The notes beneath the pieces were generated by a model. The model searched no databases, had not been told where the DNA came from, and saw nothing but the letters and a program-made list of their open reading frames with translations. A stretch of DNA of 47,636 nucleotides from Deltaproteobacteria bacterium (GTDB taxonomy: Bacteria > Desulfobacterota > Binatia > UBA9968 > JAJDTQ01), in assembly GCA_026712905.1 (NCBI GenBank), contig JAPOPM010000112.1, positions 1 through 47,636 on the forward strand, read 5' to 3'. Positions 30,788 to 39,772 of this stretch are shown here, piece by piece (positions within the stretch are counted from its first letter, which is position 1; the number at the start of each line of letters is the position of its first letter). The translations under genes were made by a program, and so were the position numbers.

Positions 30788-31772
30788 GCGGCATGATCTT
30801 GTCCGCGATCAACTCCACCTGCTCGATGTCGGGACCGGCGGGTTGCAGCGTGACGTGCTCCATGCCGGCGTTCTCCAGTATTCTCAGCTTCTCCACGATC
30901 TGGTCGATGCTGCCGACCATGTAGCACTCCTGCAAGTGATCCCAGCTTCGGTTGCTGCCCATCATGCGCTCCATGTGCGGCCGCTGGAGCCGCAGCGCCT
31001 CTTCCGGGTCCTGGGTGTCCACAACCCAGGTGGCCTGCACGTGGCCGAAGCCCAGGGTGGCGGGATCGCGTCCGACGGACTTGAGGAATTCGGAGACGGT
31101 GTCGAAGTCGCGCTTGACCCACTCCAGCTTGCCCGAGGCGCGGCACGTGAAGACGTCGGCGTGCCTGGCGATGCGCTGCATCACGGTCTTCACCATGTAA
31201 GGCTTGTCGGGTGAGAGCTTGTCGGGAATGCGCGAGCCGCCCGCCACCCAGACCTCCGGGTACTTGGGCGGCATGGGATCGATGGTGACATCGTCGAACT
31301 CGAAGAACTCGCCCTTGAACGACACGTGCTTCTCGGTGAGCAGCAGCTTGCACGCGTCCAGGATCTCGTCGGTGCGGCGCCCCCGCTCGCGCAGGTCGAT
31401 GCCCATGGCGTCGAACTCGGGCTTGCTCCAACCCGGTCCCACGCCGAAGAAAAAGCGCCCGCCGGAGATGTAGTCCAGGGTGGCGATCTCCTTGGCCAGC
31501 AACACCGGATGACGCAGCGGCAGCACCAGGATGTGGGTGCCCAGCTTGATGCGCTCGGTGCACGCGGCCGCGGCCGAGAGGCAGATGAGCGGGTCCATCC
31601 ACGAGCCGCCGTAGAGCCCGGGCGCGTCCGTCAGATGGTCCCACACGGTCAGGGACTCGAACCCCAGCGCCTCGGTGCGCCGGGAATACTCCTGCACGAC
31701 GGTTTGCGCCATATGGTAGTCCATGTCCGGCCACGTATAGGTAGGGATGGTGATGCCAAGCTTGAGACTCAC
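30777..31772 (-). CDS. LLM-class flavin-dependent oxidoreductase (2)
   Basis: This 331-residue protein starts at GTG 31772, six bases after GAGGAG. Luciferase-like landmarks include LKLGITIPTYTWPD at the start, RIKLGTHILVLPLRHPVLLAKEIATLDYISGGRFFFGVGPGW, and YPEVWVAGGSRIPDKL. It differs clearly from the LLM protein at 25129, so the two probably act on different substrates. FMN or F420 dependence cannot be decided. It diverges from the amidohydrolase gene across a 172-bp gap; a shared pathway is plausible because amidohydrolase_2 and LLM genes often co-occur. Confidence 0.9.
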   Translation of the reverse strand: MSLKLGITIPTYTWPDMDYHMAQTVVQEYSRRTEALGFESLTVWDHLTDAPGLYGGSWMDPLICLSAAAACTERIKLGTHILVLPLRHPVLLAKEIATLDYISGGRFFFGVGPGWSKPEFDAMGIDLRERGRRTDEILDACKLLLTEKHVSFKGEFFEFDDVTIDPMPPKYPEVWVAGGSRIPDKLSPDKPYMVKTVMQRIARHADVFTCRASGKLEWVKRDFDTVSEFLKSVGRDPATLGFGHVQATWVVDTQDPEEALRLQRPHMERMMGSNRSWDHLQECYMVGSIDQIVEKLRILENAGMEHVTLQPAGPDIEQVELIADKIMPHFA

Positions 31773-31944
31773 GTTGACTCCTCTTGTTCTTCTTGTGTTC
31801 GGGGCGGGTCCAGTGTCCTGTTCGAGCCGGACAGGGTACTAGTGCGAAGAGTTAGAAAGACTCACCCGCAAAGTCAAGGAGAGCTTTGACAGGCCTTCGG
31901 AACTGGGGTACGCATCGGAGCAGACCAACAGGAGGAACAACCCC
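31773..31944. promoter_or_regulatory. Divergent promoter region between LLM and amidohydrolase genes
   Basis: This gap must drive both divergent genes. The only signals I can place are the two ribosome sites (GAGGAG for the LLM gene, AGGAGGAA for the amidohydrolase). No convincing -35/-10 pair or palindrome is visible. Confidence 0.35.
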
Positions 31945-32985
31945 ATGGCAAGCGTTCCGATCATCGACGCGGACGGGCACATTCTCGAGGACAACGACGA
32001 GCTCGAAGACTACTTCGAAGGCCCGTACGAGGGACACCGCAGGCACAAGGTGTTCGGGCTGTTTCCGTCGCTGGACGGCTGGCCGCGGGGCGCGGTCAAG
32101 GGGGTGAAAAAGGCGAGCCAGACCTCACCCGAGAGCTGGCTGGAGTTCATCAACGGGGCCGGCATCGAGGCGGCGGTGCTCTATCCCACCGCGGGCTTGG
32201 GCTTCGGCCTGATCCAGGACTCGGACTGGGCGTGTGCGCTGGCGCGCGCCTACAACAACTGGTTCCACGACAAGTACACGCGCACGAGTCCGCGCCTCAA
32301 GGGCGTCGCCATTCTGCCGGTGCACGACGTGCCCGCGGCCGTGGAGGAGTTGCGCCACGCGGTGACCGAGCAGGGCATGGTGGGCGGCCTCCTGCCCGCC
32401 GTCAACGTGCTGCACAAGGGCTTCGGCCATTCCGACTTCCACCCGCTCTACGAGGAGGCGCAGCGCCTGGACACCCCGCTGGCCATCCACGGCGCCCCGA
32501 GCCAGGGGCTGGGCTTCGACTACCTCCAGACCATGTCCATGATCCACACCCTGGAGCACCCCATCGCACAGATGATTCAGATGGCCAGCATGGTGCTGGA
32601 CGGCGTGTTCGAGTTGTTCCCGAAGCTGCGGGTGGGCTACCTGGAGGCCGGCGCCGGCTGGGTCCCGTACATGATGGAACGCATGGACGACAAGTTCCAC
32701 GTGGACCGCAAGCGCAAGCACTTCCCGCTGAAGAAGCTCCCCAGCGAGTACGTGAAGGAAGGCAACGTATTCGTCACCTGCGAGCTGGACGAGAAGATCC
32801 TCGACGTGGTGGCACGGGAACTGGGCGAGGACACCCTGATGTACCCGTCGGACTTTCCGCACGAGAAGGCGGTAACGGAGTTCGGCACCGACATCCCCGA
32901 GTTCCTGGAACGCCCGGACCTGTCCCAGGGCCTCAAGCAGAAGATCCTCTACGACAACGCCAAGCGGTTCTACGGGCTCTCGTAG
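31945..32985 (+). CDS. Amidohydrolase family protein (ACMSD-like, amidohydrolase_2)
   Basis: This 346-residue protein starts at an ATG preceded by AGGAGGAA at good spacing. The N-terminal metal site is IIDADGHILED, followed by LAIHGAPS, HTLEHPIAQM and YPSDFPHEKAV, whose His and Asp residues match the family's single-metal centre. The superfamily includes decarboxylases (ACMSD, gamma-resorcylate) and C-C hydrolases as well as amidases, so the substrate is open. The C-terminal DLSQGLKQKILYDNAKRFYGL is a standard ending. The gene converges with the carboxyltransferase gene across repeat locus 8. Confidence 0.9.
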   Translation: MASVPIIDADGHILEDNDELEDYFEGPYEGHRRHKVFGLFPSLDGWPRGAVKGVKKASQTSPESWLEFINGAGIEAAVLYPTAGLGFGLIQDSDWACALARAYNNWFHDKYTRTSPRLKGVAILPVHDVPAAVEELRHAVTEQGMVGGLLPAVNVLHKGFGHSDFHPLYEEAQRLDTPLAIHGAPSQGLGFDYLQTMSMIHTLEHPIAQMIQMASMVLDGVFELFPKLRVGYLEAGAGWVPYMMERMDDKFHVDRKRKHFPLKKLPSEYVKEGNVFVTCELDEKILDVVARELGEDTLMYPSDFPHEKAVTEFGTDIPEFLERPDLSQGLKQKILYDNAKRFYGLS

Positions 32986-33010
32986 GGGCGGTCCAAACCG
33001 CCGTCCCAGT

Positions 33011-33176
33011 ACGTCATTCCCGCGGAACAGGCTGTGTCAACCTTCTGCTTTCCGGCGCCAACCCCCCGAGTCGTCATTCCCGCGGAAGCGGGAATCCAGG
33101 GGTGGCGAGGCGGAGAAACGCCCTTGTAGTGCCCCACCACCGCCCCTGGATTCCCGCTTCCGCGGGAATGACGACT
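33011..33176. repeat. dRS3-like paired inverted repeat with one half-site, locus 8
   Basis: A half-site CGTCATTCCCGCGGAACAGG followed by CTGTGTCAA lies at 33012-33040. Perfect cores lie at 33076-33095 and 33150-33169, 54 bp apart, with flanks CCCCCGAGTCGTC and GACGACTCGGG identical to locus 2. It occupies the convergent gap between the amidohydrolase and carboxyltransferase genes. Confidence 0.88.
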
Positions 33177-33191
33177 CGGGACGGCGGGCGG

Positions 33192-34634
33192 CTAACCCAG
33201 CCGCACCGACAGGTCGGGCCTGCGGATATAGATCTGCTTCGTCTCGGAGCGCTCCGTCAGCGACCGTATCAGCCCTACCAGCCCGCCGTTGCTCCGTGAC
33301 CGCGGCGGCGCCTGCTGCATGGCGCGCACGTCGTCCTCGGAGGTGAAGTAGCGCAGCAGCAACTCGTCGTCGGACACGCCCGGGCCGCCGATCTTCTCCC
33401 TGAGTTCCTTGACCGAGGTGTCGGGCGGCTGCCAGCTCCGCAGTTCCCTGGCCCGCGGCCGGTCCAGTATCCGGTCGCGCACGTCCGGGTCCATGGACGA
33501 AGCCTCCTCCTCGCCCCACAGGCCCATGGCGTACTGGATCACCTCGTCGGTGACCTGCTCGTAGCGCTTGCCCAGGATCACGTTGATCGCGCACTGGCTG
33601 CCCACGAATTGGGAGTACGGCGTCACCATGATGGGATAGCCGAACTCTTCCCGCACGCGGCAGGCCTCGTCCAGCACCTCGCCGAGGCGGTCGCCCATAC
33701 CGATATTGGCGAGCTGGTGGCGCAGGTTGGAGATCATGCCGCCGGGGACCTGGTGCTCGAAGTGGTAGGCATCGTAGTGGAGCGGCTCGCCGGTGGGGAA
33801 CCCCTCCTCCTTGGCCACCCGGGTGAAGTGCTCCGACACCGGCCGTAGGCGCTCCTCGTCGATGACCGGGTCGTAGCCCAGGGCGCGGGCGTTGCGCGTG
33901 ATGTTGAAGAGCGACGGGTTGGACGAGCCGTCCGACAGCGGCGGCAACGCCGCGTTGATGATGGGAATGCCCGCCTCGATGGCGTCCAGGGTGCACAGGG
34001 GCCCGAGGCCGCTGTTGCAATGCGTGTGGAACTCCACGGGGACGTCGCCGGCGTTCTCCAGCACCACCGGCGCCAGTGAGCGCGTGCGGTCCGGAGTGAG
34101 CAGGCCACCCGGGTCCTTGAGGCAGATGCGCTTGACCGGGAGCTTCACGGCCGCGCGGGTGCGCTCCGCGTAATACTCATCGGTGTGCTTGGGCGAGATG
34201 GAAAAGATCAGGTTGACGATGGTTTCGAGGCCGGCGGCGGTTGCGGTCCGCACTTGCTCGGCCCACACCGCCGGCGTGTTGGACGGATCGGAAGTCCGGG
34301 CCTCGCTGATGCCGTTGGCCGCCAACCGTTCCAGCCAGAGCTGCTGCACCGCCGCCGGTGTGTGCTGGAACGCGGCCATGTAGCGGTTGCGGATGAGCCG
34401 CAGCGGGGTCTTGGGCACCCGCTCCTTGACCCTTCGCACGCGCGCCCAGGGGTCGTCCTTGAGCTCGCGCACGCACTTCTTGAAGAAGGCCGAGGCGATG
34501 ATCTCCATGGCCAGGAAGCCGGCCTCGTCCATTTGCGCGGCCACGGGCAGCATCATGTCCGTGCGGATGCTCATGGCCCACAGGCTGGAAGGGCCGTCGC
34601 GCAGCGTGGTGTCGACGAAGTGGATCTCTTTCAT
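33192..34634 (-). CDS. Carboxyltransferase-domain (pyruvate carboxylase/oxaloacetate decarboxylase alpha-like) protein without a biotinyl domain
   Basis: This 480-residue protein is started at the ATG of MKEIHFVDTTLRDGPSSLW (34634); an ATG four codons upstream is possible. The TIM-barrel carboxyltransferase signature is complete: DTTLRDG metal ligand, KRICLKDPGGLLTP with the lysine that is carbamylated in the family, and EFHTHCNSGLG with two metal-binding histidines. The second half (about 290-480) resembles the PYC/OADA domain. The C-terminal biotin carrier domain with its lysine is absent. It could act with a separate biotin protein, or catalyse a biotin-independent aldol/lyase reaction as in HMG-CoA-lyase relatives. 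It diverges from the efflux genes. Confidence 0.83.
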   Translation of the reverse strand: MKEIHFVDTTLRDGPSSLWAMSIRTDMMLPVAAQMDEAGFLAMEIIASAFFKKCVRELKDDPWARVRRVKERVPKTPLRLIRNRYMAAFQHTPAAVQQLWLERLAANGISEARTSDPSNTPAVWAEQVRTATAAGLETIVNLIFSISPKHTDEYYAERTRAAVKLPVKRICLKDPGGLLTPDRTRSLAPVVLENAGDVPVEFHTHCNSGLGPLCTLDAIEAGIPIINAALPPLSDGSSNPSLFNITRNARALGYDPVIDEERLRPVSEHFTRVAKEEGFPTGEPLHYDAYHFEHQVPGGMISNLRHQLANIGMGDRLGEVLDEACRVREEFGYPIMVTPYSQFVGSQCAINVILGKRYEQVTDEVIQYAMGLWGEEEASSMDPDVRDRILDRPRARELRSWQPPDTSVKELREKIGGPGVSDDELLLRYFTSEDDVRAMQQAPPRSRSNGGLVGLIRSLTERSETKQIYIRRPDLSVRLG

Positions 34635-34826
34635 GCCGGGCAGCATATAAAATTCGGCGGCCGATGGACAGCCGGAGACGGCGCAGTCACATTGTGGATT
34701 CACCACCGACGTGCTACCCCTCATCGAGGGGCGGCATCCTCCCGGAGCCGTCGCGGAGAACGCCAAGCTTCCAAGCCGGCCGCCGCATCCTTACCTTCAC
34801 GACCCGCGCACCAAGCGCCGAGGAAC

Positions 34827-35702
34827 ATGGCTGCAACCGAATCGAGCAAGAAGAGATGGCTCGCGTGGACCGCGATCGCGATGTTGCTGATCGTGGCCGG
34901 GGTGGGCGGTTGGATATGGTCGTCGCTGGGCTACATCACCACCGACGACGCCCGGGTCAAGGCCGACATCGTCACCATCAGCACGGAGGTGCCCGGCCGC
35001 ATCGGCGCGCTGCACAAGGACGAGGGTGACGCGGTCAAGCCCGGCGAGGTCATGGTGGAGCTCGACACGCGCGGGATACGCATCCGTATCGAGCAGCACA
35101 AGGCGGCGGTGGACTACGCCCGCGGCCAGTTGGTGCAGGCGGAGCGGGAGCTGAGCCACGCGGGCGACGCGCAACAGCGCCAGATCCGGGAAGCCGCCAT
35201 GCTGGCCAGGAAGGCGCGCGTGCGCGAGGCCGAGGCGGCCTTGCAGGAGCTTGGGTTCCGGCTCGGGTTGATGACGCTGCGCAGTCCGGTGCAGGGCCTG
35301 GTGGTAAAGAAGAACGCGCACCGGGGCGAGTTCGTGCAGCCGGGCCAGCCCGTGTTCATGGTGGTGGACTCCAGCCGCTACTGGGTGGAAGCGAACGTGG
35401 ACGAGACGCAGATCCGCTTCGTCAAGCCGGGCAGCACGGCCACAGTCCGGCTGGATTCGTATCCGGGCGTCCAGTTCGACGGGGAGGTCACGGACGTGGG
35501 CGGCGCCACCACCTCGGAGTTCTCGCTTTTCTCGCCGCAAAAGCTCACCGGGGTGTTCATCAAGTCCACGCAGAAACTGCCGGTCAAGATCGCGGTGAAG
35601 GACACCGACGGCACTCTCCGCGTCGGCATGCTCGCGGTGGTGCGGATCGAGAAGCCCGAAGGCCGCCAGGAAGGGCTGCACGCCGGTGGTACAGGCCAGT
35701 AA
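34827..35702 (+). CDS. HlyD/EmrA-family membrane fusion (efflux adaptor) protein
   Basis: This 291-residue protein starts at ATG 34827 just after GAGGAAC. One N-terminal membrane helix (about residues 11-31) is followed by YITTDDARVKADIVTISTEVPGRI, the standard opening of the barrel-sandwich domain. A short helical hairpin follows (about 90-150), then the second lipoyl half (LRSPVQGLVVKKNAHRGEFV) and a beta-barrel (YWVEANVDETQIRFVKPG). The hairpin is shorter than in EmrA. It lies 18 bp upstream of the DHA2 transporter and should bridge it to an outer-membrane channel, which is not encoded nearby. Confidence 0.9.
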   Translation: MAATESSKKRWLAWTAIAMLLIVAGVGGWIWSSLGYITTDDARVKADIVTISTEVPGRIGALHKDEGDAVKPGEVMVELDTRGIRIRIEQHKAAVDYARGQLVQAERELSHAGDAQQRQIREAAMLARKARVREAEAALQELGFRLGLMTLRSPVQGLVVKKNAHRGEFVQPGQPVFMVVDSSRYWVEANVDETQIRFVKPGSTATVRLDSYPGVQFDGEVTDVGGATTSEFSLFSPQKLTGVFIKSTQKLPVKIAVKDTDGTLRVGMLAVVRIEKPEGRQEGLHAGGTGQ

Positions 35703-35720
35703 CGGCGAGCCCGCCACGCC

Positions 35721-37322
35721 ATGACCCCCGAGCCTCCGGCCCAGGTCTACGATCCCGCCCGGAAGTGGCCCATCACCATCACCCTCTCCCTGGGGATGAT
35801 CAGCGTCGGGCTAGGCATCACCGGCGTCGACACCGCCATCCCGGCGATGATGTCGTCCCTGGGCACCTCGCTGCACCGGATCCAGTGGGTGCTGATCGCG
35901 TTCATGATCACCCGCACGGTGCTGATTCCGTGCGTGGGCTGGCTGGGGCAGCGCATCGGCGACCGCAACCTGTTCATCCTGAGCGCCGCTGTGTTCGGCG
36001 CGGGCTCGTTCCTGTGCTCCATGGCCTGGGACGTCAATTCGCTTATCTTCTTCCGCATCATCCAGGGCGTGGGGGTGGGGCCGCTCATCGGCGTGTCCAT
36101 GTCCATCATGTACGAGGCCTTCCCGCGCAACGAACGCGGGCTGGCCATGGGGCTCTTCATGACCGGCTGGTCGCTGGGGCCGTTCTTCGGACCCCCGGCG
36201 GGCGGCTACCTGGCCCAGTACATTAGCTGGCGGACCATCTTCTACCTGCCCCTGCCGACCCTGATCCTGGCCGTCATGGCGGCCATCCTCATCCTTCCCC
36301 AGCGTTCCTCATCCCACAAGCCCTCCGCCTTCGACCTGCTCGGTTTCCTCACTCTCACCGGCGGGCTGGTGACCATGCTCCTGGGCCTCACCCAGGGTCA
36401 GACCGAGGGCTGGACCCACCCCCGGATCCTGTCGCTGTTCGGAAGCGCCGTGCTGCTCATCGCGGTTTTCATCATCGCCGAGCTCAAGGCCGAGCACCCC
36501 TACGTCCAGATCCGCTACTTCAAGGACCTCAACTTCAGCATCTCCAGCACGATCGTGCTGGTACGGGTCATGGGCTTCCGCGGCACCAGCTTCATCCTGA
36601 ACCTGTTCCTGCAGAAGGCGCTCTTCTACCCGCCTCTCCAGGCCGGCATCTTCATGCTTCCCGCCGCCATCGCCGTGGGCATCGTGTCACCGTTCGCCGG
36701 CATGCTGTCGGACCGGTTCGGGCCCAAGATCCTGCTGGTGACCGGGCTCGTGCTGCTGACCGTCACGCTGTTCGGCCTCGCCAACATCACCATCTGGACC
36801 GGCGCGGCCGTGATCTACTTCCTCGTGATCCTCAAGAGCATCGGCCAGTCCACCATCAACGCGCCGCTCAACTCCATCGCCCTTGGCGCGCTCCCCGAGG
36901 GTGAGTCGCGCATGGGCAGCGGCATCCTGGGCCTCGCCCGCGGCCTCGGCGAAGCCTTCGGCATCGCCACCCTGAGCTTCCTCCTGGAACGCCACATCTT
37001 CTACAAGGTCGAGGCCATCACCCCGGGCCTGGGCGCCCGCCTCGGCGAGAGCCTGCAGGCCGACGTCATGCTCCAGCTCCGCGCCCTGCTCCAACACGCC
37101 GGCCAGTTCGGCATCGCCCTGGACCAACGCGCCGAGTCCCTGCTGGGATTCAGCCTGCTGACGGAGGGCGTGACCCTCGCCTACCACCAACTCTTCATCC
37201 TGATCGGCCTCATGTACCTGGGCCTGGTGGGGATGGTGTGGTTCTTGAAGATACGGAGGCGGCAGGAGCGACCCGCGGCGGTGGCGGGGACGGCGGAAGC
37301 GGCGGGGACGAGAACCACCTGA
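35721..37322 (+). CDS. DHA2-family (EmrB/QacA-like) MFS drug-proton antiporter
   Basis: This 533-residue protein has about 14 predicted membrane segments. The opening VDTAIPAMMSSLGTSLHRIQWVLIAFMITRTVLIP is the typical DHA2 first-helix region. GWLGQRIGDRNLFI (motif A) and the 14-helix length support export of hydrophobic or toxic compounds. It is co-transcribed with the HlyD-like adaptor, so the pair resembles EmrAB. The final ~25 residues are low-complexity Ala/Thr/Arg. It converges on the small antitoxin-like gene at 37335, leaving 12 bp. Confidence 0.92.
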   Translation: MTPEPPAQVYDPARKWPITITLSLGMISVGLGITGVDTAIPAMMSSLGTSLHRIQWVLIAFMITRTVLIPCVGWLGQRIGDRNLFILSAAVFGAGSFLCSMAWDVNSLIFFRIIQGVGVGPLIGVSMSIMYEAFPRNERGLAMGLFMTGWSLGPFFGPPAGGYLAQYISWRTIFYLPLPTLILAVMAAILILPQRSSSHKPSAFDLLGFLTLTGGLVTMLLGLTQGQTEGWTHPRILSLFGSAVLLIAVFIIAELKAEHPYVQIRYFKDLNFSISSTIVLVRVMGFRGTSFILNLFLQKALFYPPLQAGIFMLPAAIAVGIVSPFAGMLSDRFGPKILLVTGLVLLTVTLFGLANITIWTGAAVIYFLVILKSIGQSTINAPLNSIALGALPEGESRMGSGILGLARGLGEAFGIATLSFLLERHIFYKVEAITPGLGARLGESLQADVMLQLRALLQHAGQFGIALDQRAESLLGFSLLTEGVTLAYHQLFILIGLMYLGLVGMVWFLKIRRRQERPAAVAGTAEAAGTRTT

Positions 37323-37334
37323 CAACGAACGCCG

Positions 37335-37478
37335 CTACAGCAACTCCTTGCCGACCGGCTTGGCGTCAATCCAGGTACGATCCTCGGACCCAGGGGTCTC
37401 GTTCTCGTCGCACTGCGCTAGAAGCTCATCAAGGGAGTAGCAGGGACGAGCCCTGGGCTCATCAGTCAAGCGTTCCAT
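37335..37478 (-). CDS. 47-residue MazE-type antitoxin tail (orphan)
   Basis: The small frame begins at ATG 37478, two bases after the VIT-VWA stop codon. A strong AAGGAGGGG site lies inside the last codons of that gene, so it is translationally coupled. The product contains PCYSLDELLAQCDENE and ends WIDAKPVGKELL. These two segments are the toxin-binding C-terminus of MazE/PemI-type antitoxins (YxLDELLAQCD ... W...PVGxE). The AbrB-like DNA-binding half is missing, and there is no MazF-like toxin gene on either side. It could be a remnant, or a genuine minimal antitoxin neutralising a toxin encoded elsewhere. Confidence 0.6.
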   Translation of the reverse strand: MERLTDEPRARPCYSLDELLAQCDENETPGSEDRTWIDAKPVGKELL

Positions 37479-37480
37479 AG

Positions 37481-39772
37481 TTATCGCCCCTCCTTCACCG
37501 TACGTTCCTCCTTGACCGTCGTAGTATAACGCACCCCCCGCGGCACCGGCACCGCCTGATGCACGGTAGTGCCGTGCTTTCCTTCGGTGCGCCCACTCGC
37601 GTCCACCGCGACGAAGGCCGTGTAGTCGGACATGAGGCCGTACTCCAGTGCGGTCTTCTTGATGGCGCCGGCCAGCTCGTTGTGGGGGTCGTGGGTCCAG
37701 GCTTGGCGGTCGGCGAGGTCGGCGAGGCGAAGGCGCGCCCAGATGTTGGGGATGAAGGCGTGCGCGTTCTCTCCGTCGGCCTGGGACACCATGTATTCGA
37801 CGCGCTGTCCGCCGGCGCGGCCTCGCACGACGGGCTTGCTTGGCTCGCCCGTGAACTTGCCGGTGACCACCACGGCGCGGCCGACGAAGACATCGGGCAG
37901 CCGTTTCGGGTAGGTGTCGGTCACCTTCATCGTTCCCCAGTCGATCTCAACGTCCGAGAGCACCGGGCGGCTGATGCGGTTGAAGAAGTAGCGCATGACT
38001 TCCGCGCCGGCATCGTCCAGGGCCAGGTAGGCGGCGGCGCCGCGCCCTACCTTGGCCATGCGGTTCAGGAGATAGCGGTTGACCGAGTCGCCCACGCCGA
38101 AGCTGAAGATTCTCGACTCCCGGATGGACTTGTGGATCGCGTCCAGTATCTCGGCCTCGTTGCCGATGTAGCCGTCGGTCAGGAAGGTCACGAAGCGCAG
38201 CCGCCGGGGGTCGTGGGGGAAATTCAGAGCGGCGCGGATGCCTTCGATCATCTCCGTGCCGCCGCTGCCGTCGAGTTGCCGGACGTAACGTTTCGCCCGG
38301 GCGACGTTCTCCGGCGTGGCGGGAACGGGGTTCGGCCCGAACTGACTGGCGTTGTTGGAGAAGCGGATGACCTGGAAGGTGTCTCCGGGTTTGAGCATGT
38401 CCAAGGCCGCGAGAATGGCCGCCTTGGCCTGGGCGATGGGCTCGCCCCGCATGGAGCCGGAGCAGTCCAGCACGAACACCATCTCCATGGGATGCCGCGG
38501 CGCGGAGTCGAGATCTTCGGGCGGATACAACACCATGGTGAAGTAACCCTGCCCCTTCTTGGGGTCCACGTAGGTCAGGAGGTTCGTCTTGACGCGCCCG
38601 CCCGCCACCTTGAACTTGAGGACGAAGTCCCGGTTGGGGATCGTCGCCTGGTCGGCGAGCTTGATGGTGGCGGCATGGGGGGCCGCGCGGGTCTGATCGA
38701 TGCGGTGGTTCGACTCCATGGCCTCGATGGCGACGCCGGCATCGAGCTTCACCGTGATGCCGATGTCGTGGCCCGATCGTTCCTCGGGGCGCAGATAGCG
38801 CACGCCCGCTCCGGTGGATACGGGTTGAACGTGTGAGCGCGGCAGCGCGTGCACGGGGTCCTTGGAGCCGGGCGGGTTGTAGCGCGGACCGACCACGGTG
38901 GGGAGCACGAACGTGTACCAGCCGTCGCGGTAGGCCAGCGAGTGGAAGTAGCGGATGTTCACGTCGATGCGCTTGCCGGGCTCGATGTTGGCCACCTTCT
39001 GCTCGAAGATGTTGGGGCGGTGCTGGGTCAGAAGGCTCGCCTGGTAGCCTTGCGCGCGCGCCTCCCGATAGATGGCCTCGGCCTCCTCCTTTTCTCTCAG
39101 GATGCCGCGTATGCGGCGTTCGCCGATGGTCATGACGAACTCGCTCACCGCCGCCTTCTCGGGCAGTGGGAACATGTAGACCGCCTCGATCTTCTCGTCG
39201 AAGGGGTTCGCAAACTGTTGGGTGACGTCCACCGTGCCGACGTAGCCGGTGATCGCCGCGTGCACCTCGGTGTGCTTGAGAGGAAGCGGGACCTCCGCCT
39301 CGTGCTTGTCGCCGGAGGGTCGGGTAGCCACAAGCGCCCCCGAGCCCGGTTGGCCCGGCTCCGCCGGGGTTGGATCGGCATCGGCCGGCCGACGCGGCAC
39401 GATGATCCACAGCTCTTCATCCGCGTCCAGAGTCCGCACCGGCGCCGTCACGACGTCGAAGAACGCTGATTGAGCCATCAGCGGCGCAAGTGCGCTTCCA
39501 CCTCCCCCTCTCCCTTTCCTGAAAGAGCGCGGCCTCAAGGATTGCGCAATGGGCGAGCTGGTACTGTCGGCCCCGCGTTCGAATGCAGGCCCGGCTGCCG
39601 GCGGAGACGGGACACCGGAAACCTGCCCGGTGGCGTCCTCGGGGGAGGCCAGCCCCGAGGGGACGCCACCCGGCTCGGAGTCCGGCGGCCCGGGGGCGCA
39701 TGCCGCCACCACCAGCAGCACGCACAGGGCGGCCACGGTTTTCCATGCATTGGCGATTCCTTGCTGTTTCAT
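37481..39772 (-). CDS. VIT and VWA domain lipoprotein
   Basis: This 763-residue protein starts at ATG 39772, overlapping the upstream stop by four bases. The signal sequence ends in LVVAAC, a lipobox placing Cys25 at the mature N-terminus. After a low-complexity linker comes a VIT domain (about 150-270: HAAITGYVGTVDVTQQFANPF, MFPLPEKAAVSEFVMTIGER). A von Willebrand A domain follows (about 395-570: FVLDCSGSMRGEP, giving the DxSxS MIDAS site; TFLTDGYIGNE), then a C-terminal beta-rich part. It resembles the marine proteobacterial sortase-target VIT family, but a lipid anchor replaces the sorting signal. It is the main product of the ECF-sigma operon and probably mediates surface protein interactions. 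Confidence 0.9.
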   Translation of the reverse strand: MKQQGIANAWKTVAALCVLLVVAACAPGPPDSEPGGVPSGLASPEDATGQVSGVPSPPAAGPAFERGADSTSSPIAQSLRPRSFRKGRGGGGSALAPLMAQSAFFDVVTAPVRTLDADEELWIIVPRRPADADPTPAEPGQPGSGALVATRPSGDKHEAEVPLPLKHTEVHAAITGYVGTVDVTQQFANPFDEKIEAVYMFPLPEKAAVSEFVMTIGERRIRGILREKEEAEAIYREARAQGYQASLLTQHRPNIFEQKVANIEPGKRIDVNIRYFHSLAYRDGWYTFVLPTVVGPRYNPPGSKDPVHALPRSHVQPVSTGAGVRYLRPEERSGHDIGITVKLDAGVAIEAMESNHRIDQTRAAPHAATIKLADQATIPNRDFVLKFKVAGGRVKTNLLTYVDPKKGQGYFTMVLYPPEDLDSAPRHPMEMVFVLDCSGSMRGEPIAQAKAAILAALDMLKPGDTFQVIRFSNNASQFGPNPVPATPENVARAKRYVRQLDGSGGTEMIEGIRAALNFPHDPRRLRFVTFLTDGYIGNEAEILDAIHKSIRESRIFSFGVGDSVNRYLLNRMAKVGRGAAAYLALDDAGAEVMRYFFNRISRPVLSDVEIDWGTMKVTDTYPKRLPDVFVGRAVVVTGKFTGEPSKPVVRGRAGGQRVEYMVSQADGENAHAFIPNIWARLRLADLADRQAWTHDPHNELAGAIKKTALEYGLMSDYTAFVAVDASGRTEGKHGTTVHQAVPVPRGVRYTTTVKEERTVKEGR

